Shown here: positions 1 to 12,498 of the stretch, one piece after another
How the letters are laid out: each line of letters starts with the position of its first letter
How positions within the stretch are numbered: the stretch's first letter is position 1
Origin: Gymnopus androsaceus JB14
Taxonomy: Eukaryota > Basidiomycota > Agaricomycetes > Agaricales > Omphalotaceae
Reading direction: 5' to 3'
Assembly: GCA_009733575.1 (NCBI GenBank)
Contig: ML769393.1
Coordinates: forward strand, 378,628-442,627
Length of the DNA: 64,000 bases
Translations under genes and position numbers: made by a program
Notes under the pieces: generated by a model
What the model was told of the DNA's origin: nothing
What the model saw: only the letters and a program-made list of their open reading frames with translations
Databases searched by the model: none

Positions 1-446
1 GAATTATGAATAGCGATGCAGTGTCATTCAGAGACAAATTGAATCAGCAAAGGCGGAGGTAATCTTCTCGGTCTAAATATTCAGGAATTCTCTTGTTTCG
101 CCGTTGGCTGAGAAGACTGTGCAGTGAAAGACGAAAGAAGAGATCGATCTTCACGCAAAGCAACCAACCCTGCCCTGATTCCTGAACTTCAAGTTTGTCA
201 AATAAAATCTCATTCCACGACATATTTGCTTAAAATTTAACGAATTCTTCAGAGATTTCAGAGATTATATATCAACTAACATCTATTTCGAGCTTAGCAA
301 CTGGACTTGTAGTAACGCTCTTCGGAAATTCAAGACAAATTCAAGATGTGTATCTCTCCTTTCGATCGAAAATGCCCTCTTCAATTGCCTTAATTTCTGT
401 AAGCTCAAATCATTAGCGAAAGAACGTGCAAAACAGTGAGGAGGTT
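1..446. other. Intergenic, left edge
   Basis: AT-rich sequence downstream of the flavin monooxygenase stop. I see no coding pattern, tRNA or repeat that I can support. Confidence 0.4.
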
Positions 447-2825
447 TTACGCACGCAACGCAATATGCTTCGAATGGGTCCTGCCCAATGCCAGACTGCC
501 TAAAAACCAGGTTCGACGCCTAAATGTAAAGGATAGTAACGAGGACCTCACCAGACATGTACCAGAGGTTAGGAACTCCGAGGTCGCGACACACGCCTTT
601 GATTTCTGTTTCCTCGTCCAAGCCCCACACCGGCTTACATTCACGTTCAACATCTGCGCCGCAGATAGTGCCAATGAACGTTCGAATATTTCCCTGGACG
701 CTATCATACATTTAGCCTCATATTGCGAGGTTTGACAATAAGAACACTCATTTACCCGGTGGCGAAGACGACGACATCACCCGTGATCTCAGTTCCGTCC
801 TCGAATTTGAGTCCCGTACGCGTGAAACGCTCGATTTGACTACCACTCTTGAACTTGATCTTACCGTCAATGATTTGCTGGCTAGCTCCAAAATCTGACA
901 AGGGACAGTCAGTCGAGGTAACTGATTAATTTATCCTGTACTGACCCATATAATGTCCTCCCCGTCGTTCCCATGCGCTGAGGAACACGCCGGCATCCCT
1001 AGGCCCACGATTCAGTTTAAATCCACGTTTCTTGAGCCCTTCTAGCATATCCCTACAAGCGACCATGAGCATTAACGAATAATTGACCGCTATACATCGC
1101 ACGAACGCATCCATTTTCTCGCACTCCACGACCTGCCGCTTCCCCATTTCAGCCATAAACGCCAGCGGGAAAGAGGCAGCAATCAGGTCGGCATCTTCGA
1201 TACGACGACCGTCGTCGTCATAAACACCTTAAAGAAAACGTCAATAGCACTCATAATAAAATAAAGTATGAGATCACCTCTAACTGCCTTTTCCATAAAG
1301 GTTTTACCAGACAGGACAAGCGTAGAGCTGCGCTGATACATTGTTACATCTATACCAAAAACTTGTGTGTCAGCGTCGAGGCCATTAACCGTGACACAAG
1401 TACTCACCGACACCGAACGTGCATAAGTCGAAAGCGACATCATGCGCTGTATACACTAGTCAAATGCTAGACAAGCAAATGGTTGAAATTACTTACCCGA
1501 GACACAGGATCCTACTACGATGGTCTTCTTTCCTATGTAGTCACGGGCAGTCTTGTAGCGTGTCGAATGGAGTATTTCCCCTTCAAATTGGTCCTATTAT
1601 CAATATCAGAACCGATTCAGACAAGAGTTATGTTAAACTGCTCACGGCTCCAGGAAATTCAGGCATTGTTGGGAAAAAATCACCAAATCCGACAGTAAAA
1701 ACAAGATGTTTCGCCCCAAGAACGCGTGTGGAACCATCTGCGCGGGTCACGGTGACTGACCAGGTACTGGTTTGGGGGTCTTGCCGAGCCTTAGACACCA
1801 AAGAAGATGTCCAGACATTGAGATCAAGGGCATCCACGTAGGTCTCGAACCAATTAGCCAACTGATACTATACGTCAATGCACTGAATGAAAACATAGCT
1901 CAAGTAAAAGGCGAACCTTCATTGCGGGTGTATATAACGGCCAACAGGACGGAAACCTGGAAGATGAAATGACCAAATGTACTGCAGATGTATCACTATA
2001 ACGCTCACTGCATGTAAGGAAGATGCTGATACCCTGTAGTATTATCAGTAAAGCATATACTTCGGACAGAGAAAAGAACAAACATATAGGATCATGCGTC
2101 GTAAGCGAGTCGTAACGGTTTCTCCAGGTATCTCCAATCCTTTTCTCCTTTTCGATGATCAAAGCAGATATACCAAGGACCTTGAGACGAGCAGCGATAG
2201 CTAAACCTGACTGGCCGCCGCCAACGATGACGACAGTTGGATCATTATCGATAAATTCAATCTCTCGACTGCGTTGAGCAGTCCATAAGTAACCGTCCAA
2301 GTGCTCTTGGTCCCGGAGTCTACCTATCTGCTCTGGATGTCCCTTGAGAGCACTCAGAGTAGTTAAGACGGTGTGAGCTTTGAATCCACCATCCCCGACA
2401 GGTGAAAGTCGGAATACACCAGACCCCAAACCGAGCTTGGTTTCGAAGGTGAAGGTTGCTGAAATCCAGGCGATATCGGGATATGGACGCTGAAGCTGTA
2501 CCGAGGCTTCATCCATCTTCATTGCAGTCATCTGTGCGACTGCAAGGCGATCTTCAAGCATGCGTTGAATCTTTGGAGTTCCCTCGAAAGTTCGAAAATC
2601 CCAAGTTAGAGCAAGTATGTCTCTCCAGAACGAGTGCTCAACAAAGAGCGCGGCGCATTTACTGGTATCGCAAGCCGTGACTGCAGTAGAGAATGAGGAA
2701 AACCAAGTGGAGGCCAGGGGAGTAGCCTCAAGGTCATCAGGAACACTGGCAGGAGCCGCGTGCAAATTGGTGAAAGTGGGCAGAGTAGTTGAAGACGGAT
2801 AGTCAGCCATATTGTTGTGGTTCAT
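447..2825 (-). CDS. Flavin-containing monooxygenase with NTF2-like N-terminus
   Basis: Probably an NADPH- and FAD-dependent monooxygenase of the fungal dimethylaniline/YUCCA-like group, oxidising a small nucleophilic or lipophilic substrate, probably in the cytosol. The N-terminal 150 residues resemble a SnoaL/NTF2-like fold. The FAD Rossmann motif VIVGGGQSGLAIAARL lies near residue 200, followed by the usual GDTWRNRYDSLTTHDP. The second nucleotide motif, KKTIVVGSCVSGHDVAF, is read across an intron near 1490. The terminal FATGYE motif is split by an intron near 730. Roughly nine short introns are needed; the last (about 508-549) joins NLWYMSG to SLALGRTHSKH. I chose the start at 2825 (MNHNNMADY); 2810 is an alternative. 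The reading frame looks intact throughout. The substrate cannot be told from sequence. Confidence 0.85.
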
Positions 2826-4060
2826 CGATAAGTAATACTGAAGGTGCTTGTTCTTAAGTGAATGCAACGGTTTTCATTCCAGTGGAAGCAAGAATTCTTT
2901 TACGTTACCAGGAGCGAGATCCAAAGCTATTCGGGAAGCAGGGACAGTGAGTCGTTCTATCATCAGAAAAATGGTCACCGGATACCCGGACTGGCCAGCA
3001 TTCAGAACATCCTAGATTTTTCATCTCTCGCACCGTCGCACCGCTCCTTTTCTCATGTCATCTATTCTGGCATTCACTATGCTACTGATAGCATTCGAAG
3101 GAAAGTTAAACTCGAGGATGTAGCCGCACCCAAACCTCTTGCTTAAACTATTCAGCCTGATAAACCCGTTCGCTCGGAAACTAGACCGGCACGAGTTAGT
3201 AATGAAACGTTAAAACGACTAGAAGCATACATATGTACCTATGTACCTTTGTCATTGATCTTTCCAAATTGCATACTGAGGTGGAGATACAGTATGAATA
3301 CGGCAGACGAAGCCCTAAGCCCGAGTAGGCACGGCGCTTCGCTACACGAGGCTGCTGTAGAAGACGCGAGAGCTGCCTCAGCCTCAGAGCATATCGTACC
3401 GAAATACCGCGGTTTAGGAAAGTCACCGATACCCGTTGAGCGGAGGGTCCTTGTTGTCAGCGTTGCGATAGCCGTAAGGGTTTGAGATGATAACCTGTGA
3501 GGTGAAACGAGGGATTCAGTCACTGTCAAGCTCTGTCAAGGAAATGAAGTTCGTGAAAAAAGAAAAGTGTAGAATGACTTGAGACATACCTAGACTTCGT
3601 AGGTCCACCCTTCACCCTCCCACCCTTCACCCTCCACCCTCGCCACTCAACAATCTTCCCGGATATGAGCCGTCCATAGTGTGAAGTCAAACCAATCAGT
3701 GTAAAGCATGCAAGAGGGATTTACTGGCATTATTTAAGCTGAAGCAGCTTTTCAGTTGTATTTGGAGCCAAAGAGATGCTGAAGCCGAAGATTGAAAAGA
3801 GCGGATAGCGGTTTCTTTAGTGCTTCACTGGTCACCGGCGCCTACAGACCGTGACGAATCCGAAGCGGTCACCTGAGCCTCGCTTTACGCGAGGAACAAT
3901 TGTCAAGCCATATCCAGACTAGAAAGCGACTCGCGTTGGGGTAGACCAGCAGACTAGTACTACAGACTAGTACTACATACTGGTATATATAGGCAAGAAT
4001 CCAACCAACGCAAATCCCAAATAAACACAATCGAGATGATATTGCTCTACACGCTCATGG
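2826..4060. other. Intergenic between monooxygenase and aminopeptidase
   Basis: No gene I can support. It holds a short CCCTTCACC-type direct repeat at about 3607-3645 and a repeated GACTAGTACTACA unit at about 3953-3978. Overlapping small reading frames on both strands at 3196-3529 have no recognisable domain. Confidence 0.4.
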
Positions 4061-7000
4061 TCATATCGCGCGACATTCTCTCTCAAGCCACTTTAATGCT
4101 CTCTCGTCGTTCTTAAGCAAAGGAGAGATCTTAGCCCACACTTGCTTATTATAATCATTTAACCATTGCTTTTCTGAAGGAGATAGAGCAACAAGTCAGG
4201 ATCAGTTTGAGTGTTCGGAGATGTGGAAGTTACACCCTACCTTCGCTTGATAACAGATTCTGGTCCACCAATTTGGTTTGTATAGGACACCTATATTCCC
4301 AAATCCGATTAGAATCATTAAAAAAAATTAAACCACTTGGTGGCAACATGGAAAAACAGAAATAATAGAATAGAACGTACATTGTAACGCGCTCGAAGCC
4401 TAAAAATCCCTTGTTATCAAAGTTCCAAGGCGTTTCTACCTCCTTAATGATTAATACGCTCTCGATGCGGATCCCAAATTTGCCATCGGCGTAGTATCCT
4501 GGTTCATTGGTGACGATCATTCCGGCTTTGAGGGGACTTTTGTTGTCAGCTAGAAAAGTGTGAGAGGGGAAGACAATAATTAGCGGAGGTGAGGGAAGGA
4601 TGGAGGAAGCTACACTCACCTATACTAGTACTAATCCCATGCGGTCCTTCAGGAACGTTAAGAAAATAACCCATTCCATGACCTGCCCCGTGCCTCCAAA
4701 AAAAAAAACAGGTAAGAGACCAACGGTTATGTATGTACGACAGCTTGAAATAAACGGACCGGAAATCTTTTAAAGAGCAAATCATTGGCCGTTAATGAAG
4801 GTAGACTGGGAGAGAAACACGTACCAAGCCCATCCTGCCATAGCGCTTTTCTCGCCCAAGAGTCACTGTCGTATGCACAATCATAAATTCAAAAGTAGGT
4901 CGAAAATTAAAGTTCATAGACTTCGTAAGCAACACAGGTCAATAATCCCAGAGCCTCCTCACATTATATAACCTGCGAACAGCAAGAAATTCAGTAATCT
5001 TGTAAGCATAGAGCGGAGAAATGAGGACACTGGAGCCAAGAAACGATAGAACATGGCAGAACAAAAATGAAATTCAGAAAGAAGCGAATTATTACTCACC
5101 AGTCGTTCCATTAGGGAAAACTGCAGAATCAATGGCGATATGTCCCTGAAGTACCTTGCTTTGATTTTAGATTCAAGTTTAATAGACGAAAGTGAATTTA
5201 TAAAATACCCGCGTCACTGTACGTTTTTCTTCGTCTGTTGGGGTGCCGAAATGCTATTCAAGGTGAAGTTAGAAGATACGAAAAAGACGTTCCAGAACTT
5301 AACATACCCATGTTCGCGTCGCGTCCGTAGTGCCATCGAGGAATTGCGCTAAGGAGAAAGGAATGGCTGTCAATTTCGTTTCGAACAAAGAGTAATGTAT
5401 TATATATTACTTCCAGAGTCACACAAGTACATCTGCACAGAACAAGTGAGTAAGGAGAGCATCTGAAAGAAAGAATCCACAAACCTGATCCCGCTTGATG
5501 ACTGCACTTTTCTTTGGGTTTGGGATGTAGTAGACGAAGGCTAACATGGAAAGGGGGGACATTATCAGGTGGGTAAAAATGTAGCGGAGATAAAACATAC
5601 CACCATTTGGTCCTGTTGAAGAGGTAACGGGGAAAGCGAGTCCTTTGAATAGCGGGAGTTCACTATAGATGAATTAGATACAAGGATAATGAGTCTTGAT
5701 AGTACATACCTCTTGAACAACCTCAACTGCTCCGCACCCTCCCACTCGGTCAAGTCTGGCTGATCATCATTCTGAAGCCTTTCTTCCAACCAAGCAAAGT
5801 ACCTTGCCAACGCTACCCCATCGCGTAGATGTGACTGCCTGAATCCCTCGAGCTCTGTCGAATTTTTGATCGCTTTAAGGGGGGTAACGGGGGAAGGAAT
5901 AATCGTGGATATGTCCTCGCCAACGGCTTCTGCAATAGCCCAGCTGGCTTTATCCGGAACGAGGACTAGCTTCTCTTGTTCTACTCCATTAGATTCCGAA
6001 CGTAATTGATTCCCGAAATCCCTTAAATACGCCCAAATATCCTCATACGAGCGAATCTCCACCTGAGAGCCCAGCGCAGTTTGTAAATCGGCCCCAGTTT
6101 CAACCCTGTCACGTTGGAGGAACAACACCGCGGTAGTTTGTTTCTCATTAAAATGAACGACAGCATAAGAAAAGAAGATCGGGTTAGTGCCGACATCGGA
6201 GCCACGGAGGTTGAACAGCCAAGCGATCTCATCGAGAGTGGTAAGGACAAGTGCTCGGGGTTTTCCATTATTGGTGGTAACGGTGGAAGTTAAACGAGCG
6301 AGTTTACTGGTGACGGATTCACCTGCGTACTTCTCTTCCAGGGGAAATACTGTGTTTTTCAGACGTTTCGGACGGTTAGAAGCCCAGGCCAGGTCAACGA
6401 GGTTGGAGGAGATGGGGACAAGAGTTTTGGGGCTCTTTATGTCGGAGCAGATATACTTGGAGTCGTTGAGTGTGACTAGCGTAGGGTCAATGCCAATGCG
6501 GGAGCTGGATGAGGAAAGATGGTCTATCAAGTATTCTTTCCATGTTGGAACACCTGTGAATAGTGTCAGCATATCATTCAAGTACATTCGAATGTACACG
6601 CCTGGCAAACCCTGCTTCATCAGTTCCCAATTTTTATCCATTTGCACTTCGGCCTGGGAAAAGAATGGTCCATCGGTAAACATAAGTGCTTTGTCCATTG
6701 TGACTATCGCACATCCTACAAGCCAGTGAGAAACCAATCGATGAGTTATCCAAATGTAGCAAGTACCAGCTCCATTAAATCCAGAAATCCAAGCTCGTCG
6801 CTCGTCGCATTCCGCAAGATAATACTCTGTGCCATCTGTATAGTCCAAGATATTCCCGGTGGGTTGCGTGTAAATAAAAGGAGTCCACTCACGCCGGTCT
6901 TCATTGGGAACAACGTATACGTCTACATTATTTTCCTTCTTTTTCATCAACTCTCTCAATTTAGCCAGTCTTTCTCCAGTGTGAACAGTCGTAGAGAAGT

Positions 7001-7061
7001 ACTTGACTGGAATGGTTCTTCGCAGTCCGAGTAAGATTGGGCGGAAAAGTAAAGAGGTCAT
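4061..7061 (-). CDS. Xaa-Pro aminopeptidase P (M24B metallopeptidase)
   Basis: Removes an N-terminal residue before proline; a two-metal pita-bread enzyme. The start at 7061 gives MTSLLFRPILLGLRRT, an Arg-rich leader compatible with mitochondrial import. Two creatinase-like N-domains follow ([30 protein letters not shown]). The catalytic domain, read through about ten introns, keeps the metal ligands: DGTTDATRT near 5330, HGAGHGMG near 4680, NEPGYYADGKFGIRIE near 4500 and GFERVT near 4390. The C-terminus near 4075-4180 (WLNDYNKQVWAKISPLL) is the family tail, so length is normal (about 610 residues). The splice around 4690-4825, next to a long T run, is ambiguous: the best donor gives a frame mismatch, and a weaker GTGTTT donor restores it. 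Fragments of a paralogue lie at 47.75 and 50.3-51.2 kb. Confidence 0.88.
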
Positions 7062-8175
7062 GGCAAGAGGGCGATCTGACACCACACATTTTCACAGAAG
7101 GTTTATTATCGAAGGAGGAGGAGTACGTTGTGAATCTCTGCAAGTGATAAGATAAGATCATCGAAGACTACTGTTCTCCACCTCCGAACCTTCATTCTGA
7201 TTCCAATACGGCAATTGGGGTCGCTCGTAGGCACTCAACACCCTTCCATAGAACGTCTTTCCTCAAGTGGCACAATCATCGCTCATGGACCGGTCCGAAA
7301 GGTGGACCATTCCGAACTTCACACTTGACCTCAACATCATCTTTCACTGGCACTCTCCCTGCTACCAGTTTGCATCCCAACTTCTATCAAACCAGTTTGG
7401 CTTTGAGCGTGGCGAGATCAACCTCCATTCGAAGCAGAAGCTCCTGCAGATCGCCCCTGCTGCCGAGGTCTGCATCTGAACTTGCGAAGATTGTTCGATA
7501 TTACTATGCAGGGATGGATGAGCATTGAATTTTACACCCCGGTTCGCTTGGTTTTTGTTTTCATTTGAGGGCTAACGTACGCTAATTCCGTCGGACAGGA
7601 AAATCGTCAAATCGTCAAGCGACCCTTACTAGGAGCCTGAGCTTCTGCTTTTCCTTTCTGACGTGGAAATTAATGGTGGCCGATGAAGAAAGACGTAAGA
7701 GAGAGCTTGAGGCACCTCCATTATTTGGCCGATAACTTCAGAAGAGCTTGTAAAACCTTTCAGCTGGACTTCTTGTCCGCATAGTTGACATCGGCAGGCA
7801 GCGGACCAACCCGAGCTACTGCTTCCGGATAGTATCGAGCAGTTATACTCAGGATACATTCGGTGCTGGATCGCTGTTGTGCACTAGATCCCGCAGAAAC
7901 CCAGTTCACCCGAGCTATTGCCTACATTTTCATGCTCAATCTCGTACCTCACGCACTCTCACATCATTGCACTGGAGGCTGTTCCCCAAAATCTTAACAT
8001 TGATATTCACAATTTCGTTTGAAGGCTTCTTCCGTTGGAGAGTCAGTCGTATCTATCTCACGAAACCCATTCAGGGTAAAATTCGTTTCTCAAAAAATCT
8101 CCCCTGCAGCTTGGCGTATCGTTTTTTCTCTATTATAGCCACTGAGACTGGAGTACAACTCCGCATCTTGGACTT
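7062..8175. other. Shared upstream region of aminopeptidase P and SDR
   Basis: About 1.1 kb between two divergent genes. Short stretches, notably the last 100 bp before 8176 (TTATAGCCACTGAGACTGGA), match the region before the second dehydrogenase copy near 51.95 kb. Reading frames on either strand lack domain support. Confidence 0.45.
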
Positions 8176-8975
8176 ATGAATCACAACAAACCCATCGCTC
8201 TAGTCATTGGCGCGTCGCGCGGCATTGGTGCTGAGTTCGTCAAGCAGCTTAACGAAGCTGGCTACGATGTTATAGGCACCGTTCGAAAGCCCATGGATGT
8301 TCCCGGAGCATCCAAGGTTGTCGACTCGGTCGAGTTGGCATCCGATGAAAACATGGAGAAAGCTGCCAAGGACATTCCCGAGGTGGTAAGTGTGATTTAC
8401 GACAATAAGCATGTTTTTTGACCATTTTCAGGATCTTCTCATCGTCAATGCTAGCATGGGCGCAGACGACCACTTGCTGACCACGAACTCCAAGGAGTTG
8501 AACCATTACCTTGACATCAACGTCACTGGAACCCATCGTGCCGTCCTCGCTTTTCTGCCTGCACTACGCGCGCGCCAGACCCGCAAAATTGTCTTTCTAT
8601 GCACGTCACTTGTTGGCTCATGCGAACTAGCCATCAAGGAGCCGTTCGATACCTTCAACGGACCCTATGCAGTTTCGAAGGTCGCGCTCAATATGTTGGC
8701 CATTCAATTCCAGAGAGAGCTTGCGAAGGAAGGATTTACGGTCATACCCATTGGTATATGCCCGTCGAATCTCTCCCAAATCATGGCTAATCATTGCTGC
8801 AGATCCAGGTTGGGTTGACACTGATATGGGGCGCTTGACAGGCGCCGATGTCCTCAAGGAGGGTGGTATCAGCGCTGAAGAGAGTATCAGCGGGATGCTT
8901 AAAGTCATTGCCTCGGTAAACAAGGGTGATACGGTGCGTTTCCTGGACTGGAAAGGGGGGGAGTGCCCTTGGTAG
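8176..8975 (+). CDS. Short-chain dehydrogenase/reductase, copy 1
   Basis: NAD(P)-dependent oxidoreductase of the classical SDR fold, closest in layout to the C-factor/sniffer-like group; substrate unknown. Three exons are joined by introns at about 8386-8431 and 8754-8802. The cofactor motif is VIGASRGIGAEF (residues 10-21). The usual NNAG is replaced by VNASMG. The active-site Ser lies in FLCTS and the catalytic Tyr/Lys in YAVSK. After the second intron comes DPGWVDTDMG, and the protein ends GECPW at about 235 residues, normal for the family. It lies upstream of the decarboxylase-like gene in the same orientation, an order kept in the duplicate at 52 kb, so the two may share a pathway. All motifs and frames are intact. 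Confidence 0.9.
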
Positions 8976-9794
8976 TAGCTTATGCACTCTGTAGCTTTGT
9001 AACACTTCACTGGTAGTTTTAGCTCGTAAAGATATATTTTGCTCATGATTTTTCTGTTGAACTTGATAAAAGATATTTAGCGATAGAAAAAAATAGGTTA
9101 CAGTAGGAATATATGCAACATGTATCGAATTTTTGGTCACTGAAGAGCTGAGGAACGCAGTTTTCGCGGTTTACCCATCGAAAATACATAATGATAATTT
9201 TTCAAGGACAATGAGTTTAGGGGTGCCCAGACTCAACATCGCCGTAGTGGCTGCAGCGCGGCTGGTTGATTCAAAGTCTAATGGTTGCACTTGTCGGGGT
9301 TCGTCCCGAAAATGACCTGGCACAGTCTCTCAAGACTTCTAGGAATCTCAAGAACTTCGAAAGTAGATAAATTAAAGACGGTATCCGAACAGATTGAATG
9401 TTATTGAAAGGTTGAATATTACAATATGAAGTTTAATATAGTTGATATTGAGACATATGCAGCATCATGAGGAGCCTCTTCGCCGATGGACTTTCATTTA
9501 CAGCTGTAAACTGCCACGAAGAAAATTCGCATATTGATTTTCGTCAACAAATGTGAAAGTTTCCTTATACGGAGTTTCACATCTGATTTCCTGATTTGGA
9601 GGGAGAAGGGGCGCATAATAATACGAAAGTCGAAAGAAATACATAAACTCAAATTACTAGTAGTGCAGTTGAATCCCCAAACATGTCTTTTACTACGGCA
9701 ATAGTTTCGCTTTTCAGCAATGCCTCGAGTGCTGTACTGACAAGGCAAGGTTATTGATTTATCTGCATAACATGAAGTTCATGAATTAAACAGT
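8976..9794. other. Leader region of decarboxylase-like gene
   Basis: The stretch from about 9540 to 9790 is well conserved in the duplicate (about 52.93-53.19 kb), including a short upstream ATG and a possible small intron ending AACAG just before 9795. It could contain a first coding exon, but the frames of the two copies do not agree. The first half shows nothing I can name. Confidence 0.4.
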
Positions 9795-11315
9795 TTGCCA
9801 TTGACAAAGTCCTACCAACGTTCCGGAGACTGGCTGTCTTCTCCAACTGTCTTTACACCAGTGCCCAGTGTACCGTCTGTCCTCCGTGGCGACAGCGTTG
9901 GGCACATGCATCAGGAGATAGCCAAGTCCTTCGCAGAAGACGCCGATCATGGCTCTTTCTTCGTTGCGGAATTATCTTCCGTCGTTCGGCAGCACAAGCG
10001 TTGGCTTCAGTTTTTGCCTGAAATTCGTCCTTTTTATGGTGAACTACCTCCTCTTCTTTGTTCATACCTAGTCTCCTTACAGAGAATGTTCTAGCCATCA
10101 AGTGCAACTCTGACCCATGTGTCCTTCGCCTTCTTGCAGGCCTTGGTGCTAATTTCGACTGTGCATCCCTCGCTGAGATCAACATGGCCATTACGGCATT
10201 GGGTCCATCCTACCAGGACACTGACGGTTCTACCCAGTCGCAGCGAATCATCTTTGCTAGTCCCTGCAAATTCAATTCCGACATCCGTGGCGCAGCCAAG
10301 CGGGGTATCAGGATGTCGACCTTTGACAACATGGACGAGCTAGACAAGATTGCGCAATACTATCCGAGTTCACAGCTTGTGCTCCGTATTCTTGCGGACG
10401 ATAGTCGCAGCCACTGGCCATTAGGTCGCAAGTTCGGCGCTCATCTTGCAGTAGTGCCTACACTGCTGAAAAAAGCCAAGGAGCTTGACTTGAATGTCAT
10501 CGGTATAAGCTTCCACGTTGGTAGTGGCTGCTCCGAGCCGCATATTTTTGCAGACTCTATCATGCGCGCACGTCGAGCTTTTGATATTGGGAAGGAGGTA
10601 GGGTATGAGTTCACTCTCCTCGACATTGGAGGTGGTTTCGAAGACAAACTCATGCTAAACACCAACATCAATCTCTTCGAAGAGAATGCTCGTGTCATTA
10701 AGGATGCCATCCTGCAGTATTTTCCCCTCACTGATCGTCCAGAAGGCTTCGAGATCATTGGTGAACCGGGGCGCTTTTACGTTACGAAGGCGTTTACCCT
10801 TGCGACGAATATCATCGCTCGTCGAGTTCCCATTCAGGGTATTGATTTTGTCCAGCCCGATATACCCGTACCTGGAAAGGAAGGGGCTATAGTCGCTGAT
10901 TTGATGCGTAGGTTTTGTACGCACCTTGACATTGTCTTAATGACTCACCACCAAGCTTTCAGTATATCTCAACGATGGCACGTACGGCGGATTGAACAAC
11001 GTTTTGTTGGACCACAGGATCGCGATCCCCTTTGTCATCGCCATGGGTCAGTCGTTTGATATTCCAGATGAAGAGAAGGAACCTGCCAGTATCTGGGGAC
11101 CAACCCTAGACTCGGTAGATTGCGTGAATACTTGGACCATAGTCCCGCGTGGATTGAACATAGGGGATTGGCTAGGCTTTACCGACATGGGCGCATATAC
11201 ACTCTGCGGCGTGACCAAGTTCAATGGGTTCGACGCCAGTCGCGTTCTGTATACGACGGGTACAGGTATAGACGGTGAAGAGGTGTGGCAGATTCTCGGT
11301 AAGAACTTCAAATAG
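9795..11315 (+). CDS. Ornithine decarboxylase-like PLP enzyme lacking the active-site Cys
   Basis: Fold-III (alanine-racemase-like) PLP decarboxylase; authentic members make putrescine from ornithine. An intron at about 10040-10091 splits the PLP-lysine motif, which reads FYAIKCNSDP. Also visible are FDCASLAEI, LRILADDSRS, SFHVGSGC, the GGGF loop, GEPGRFYV, and after a second intron near 10920 NDGTYGGLNNVLLDH. In authentic enzymes the next motif is WGPTCDG-DC; here it is WGPTLDSVDC, so the Cys that protonates the substrate is Leu while the following Asp is kept. Length (about 450 residues) is normal. The 5' end is unsure: the frame before Met at 9906 has no ATG, and a 4-base difference from the 53.16-kb copy lies just upstream. 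It may have changed chemistry, or be a regulatory homologue like antizyme inhibitors. Confidence 0.85.
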
Positions 11316-12498
11316 GTCCCCTCCTAAAAAATTAAATAGAACCAAGTCCATTTGTATACCTTTTACTATCTGTTTGAACGAGCAATACATCCTGGAGATG
11401 TCAATGCAAGGTTCGAGAAAGCTGAGTGAATCGAAAATATTTGAGCCTGCTACCTTTCGCACTCAGTGGATTGAAGCGCTTTATTCGGTTGACGGGATTG
11501 TGAGATAGATGAATGCATGGAAATTCGGTCGGATACACAAGATTTTCTTCGGAGGTTTAGTCGCCTGGCAACCAACCTTAGAACGTCTTCGCTCTTAAAA
11601 CGACAAAGTAAAGATCATCCATCCAAAGTTTCGGCCATGATGTTGATTGTTCTCTCCACACCGCCTGCCTTCCGATCTTGAAGTTTAGTGTTTACACGCA
11701 GTACTCTGAGTGAAGTATTAGCACCCTTGGAAGACTCACCTGAGCGAGGCACGCTAAGAGGTTTTACTGAGAAATTGACCTTCGCTGGATCATATCTGAC
11801 GGTTATCGTGGCCAAGAGAATAATTTGTCCACGTCGTATGCGCTGTGTGTAGAGGATGTTCTGATCCTCTTAAAGGAGAAAGAAGAGATAAACATCTATC
11901 GGTGAAATGAGCGTAACGAGAAGAGTGGATGATTGAAGGGGAAGAACGAAGTGGGTGTTCAGAATCGGTTACATTGTCTGATTCTCTTCCGATCGAATCA
12001 CATTTATGTGCCATTCCTGTCGATCTGAACCTTGATACAATCGGATGTGTCCGCAAGAAAGGTTTGGATGACAAACGAAAGAAGGAATAAAACAAGAAAG
12101 AGGATCGGAGTTGGTAAAAGTACAAGTCAATGAAAATAGAAGCAATCTCAACAGGGCGAAAAAACCAGGACAAACAAGAAAATCACAAAATGAAAGTGAA
12201 AAAGGCTCACCGAAATCGTCTCATCGATATGTTGGAGTACATACTCGACATATGTAGGGTTCTGACTGCTAGTACTTCCGTCTGAACCACTCGGGTCGTG
12301 GTGTTGCTGAACGTCATCACTCGTGGCCCGACTCGACTCACAGCCTATTTCTTTACCCAGGCATTCGGTGCTCTGTCGCCGGTAACATTTCTGGCTATTA
12401 AAACTGCTCGAAGCCTCCGCGATAACAGCATATGAATATGCGAGCTATGAATAGTAGTAGCTTTCACATTGAAAAGATGTGCAACGCGGACTTACCAT
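11316..12498. other. Intergenic, 3' of decarboxylase-like gene
   Basis: No gene I can support. A 66-codon frame on the minus strand (11615-11815) contains a plausible small intron but no known domain. Confidence 0.35.

Larger units (their letters stand above)
5996..9955. repeat. Segmental duplication, copy A
   Basis: This block (5' two thirds of aminopeptidase P, the intergenic region, the short-chain dehydrogenase, and the leader and start of the decarboxylase-like gene) is repeated in the same order and orientation at about 50.3-53.35 kb. Copy A holds the full-length genes. Identity is highest over the dehydrogenase and drops in the aminopeptidase. Edges are approximate because they were judged by eye. 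Confidence 0.85.

Noticed and set aside
11615..11815. Small minus-strand gene (MATITVRYDPAKVNFSV start)
   Set aside because: Has one plausible mini-intron but no homologue I recognise and an ordinary composition; could be chance.
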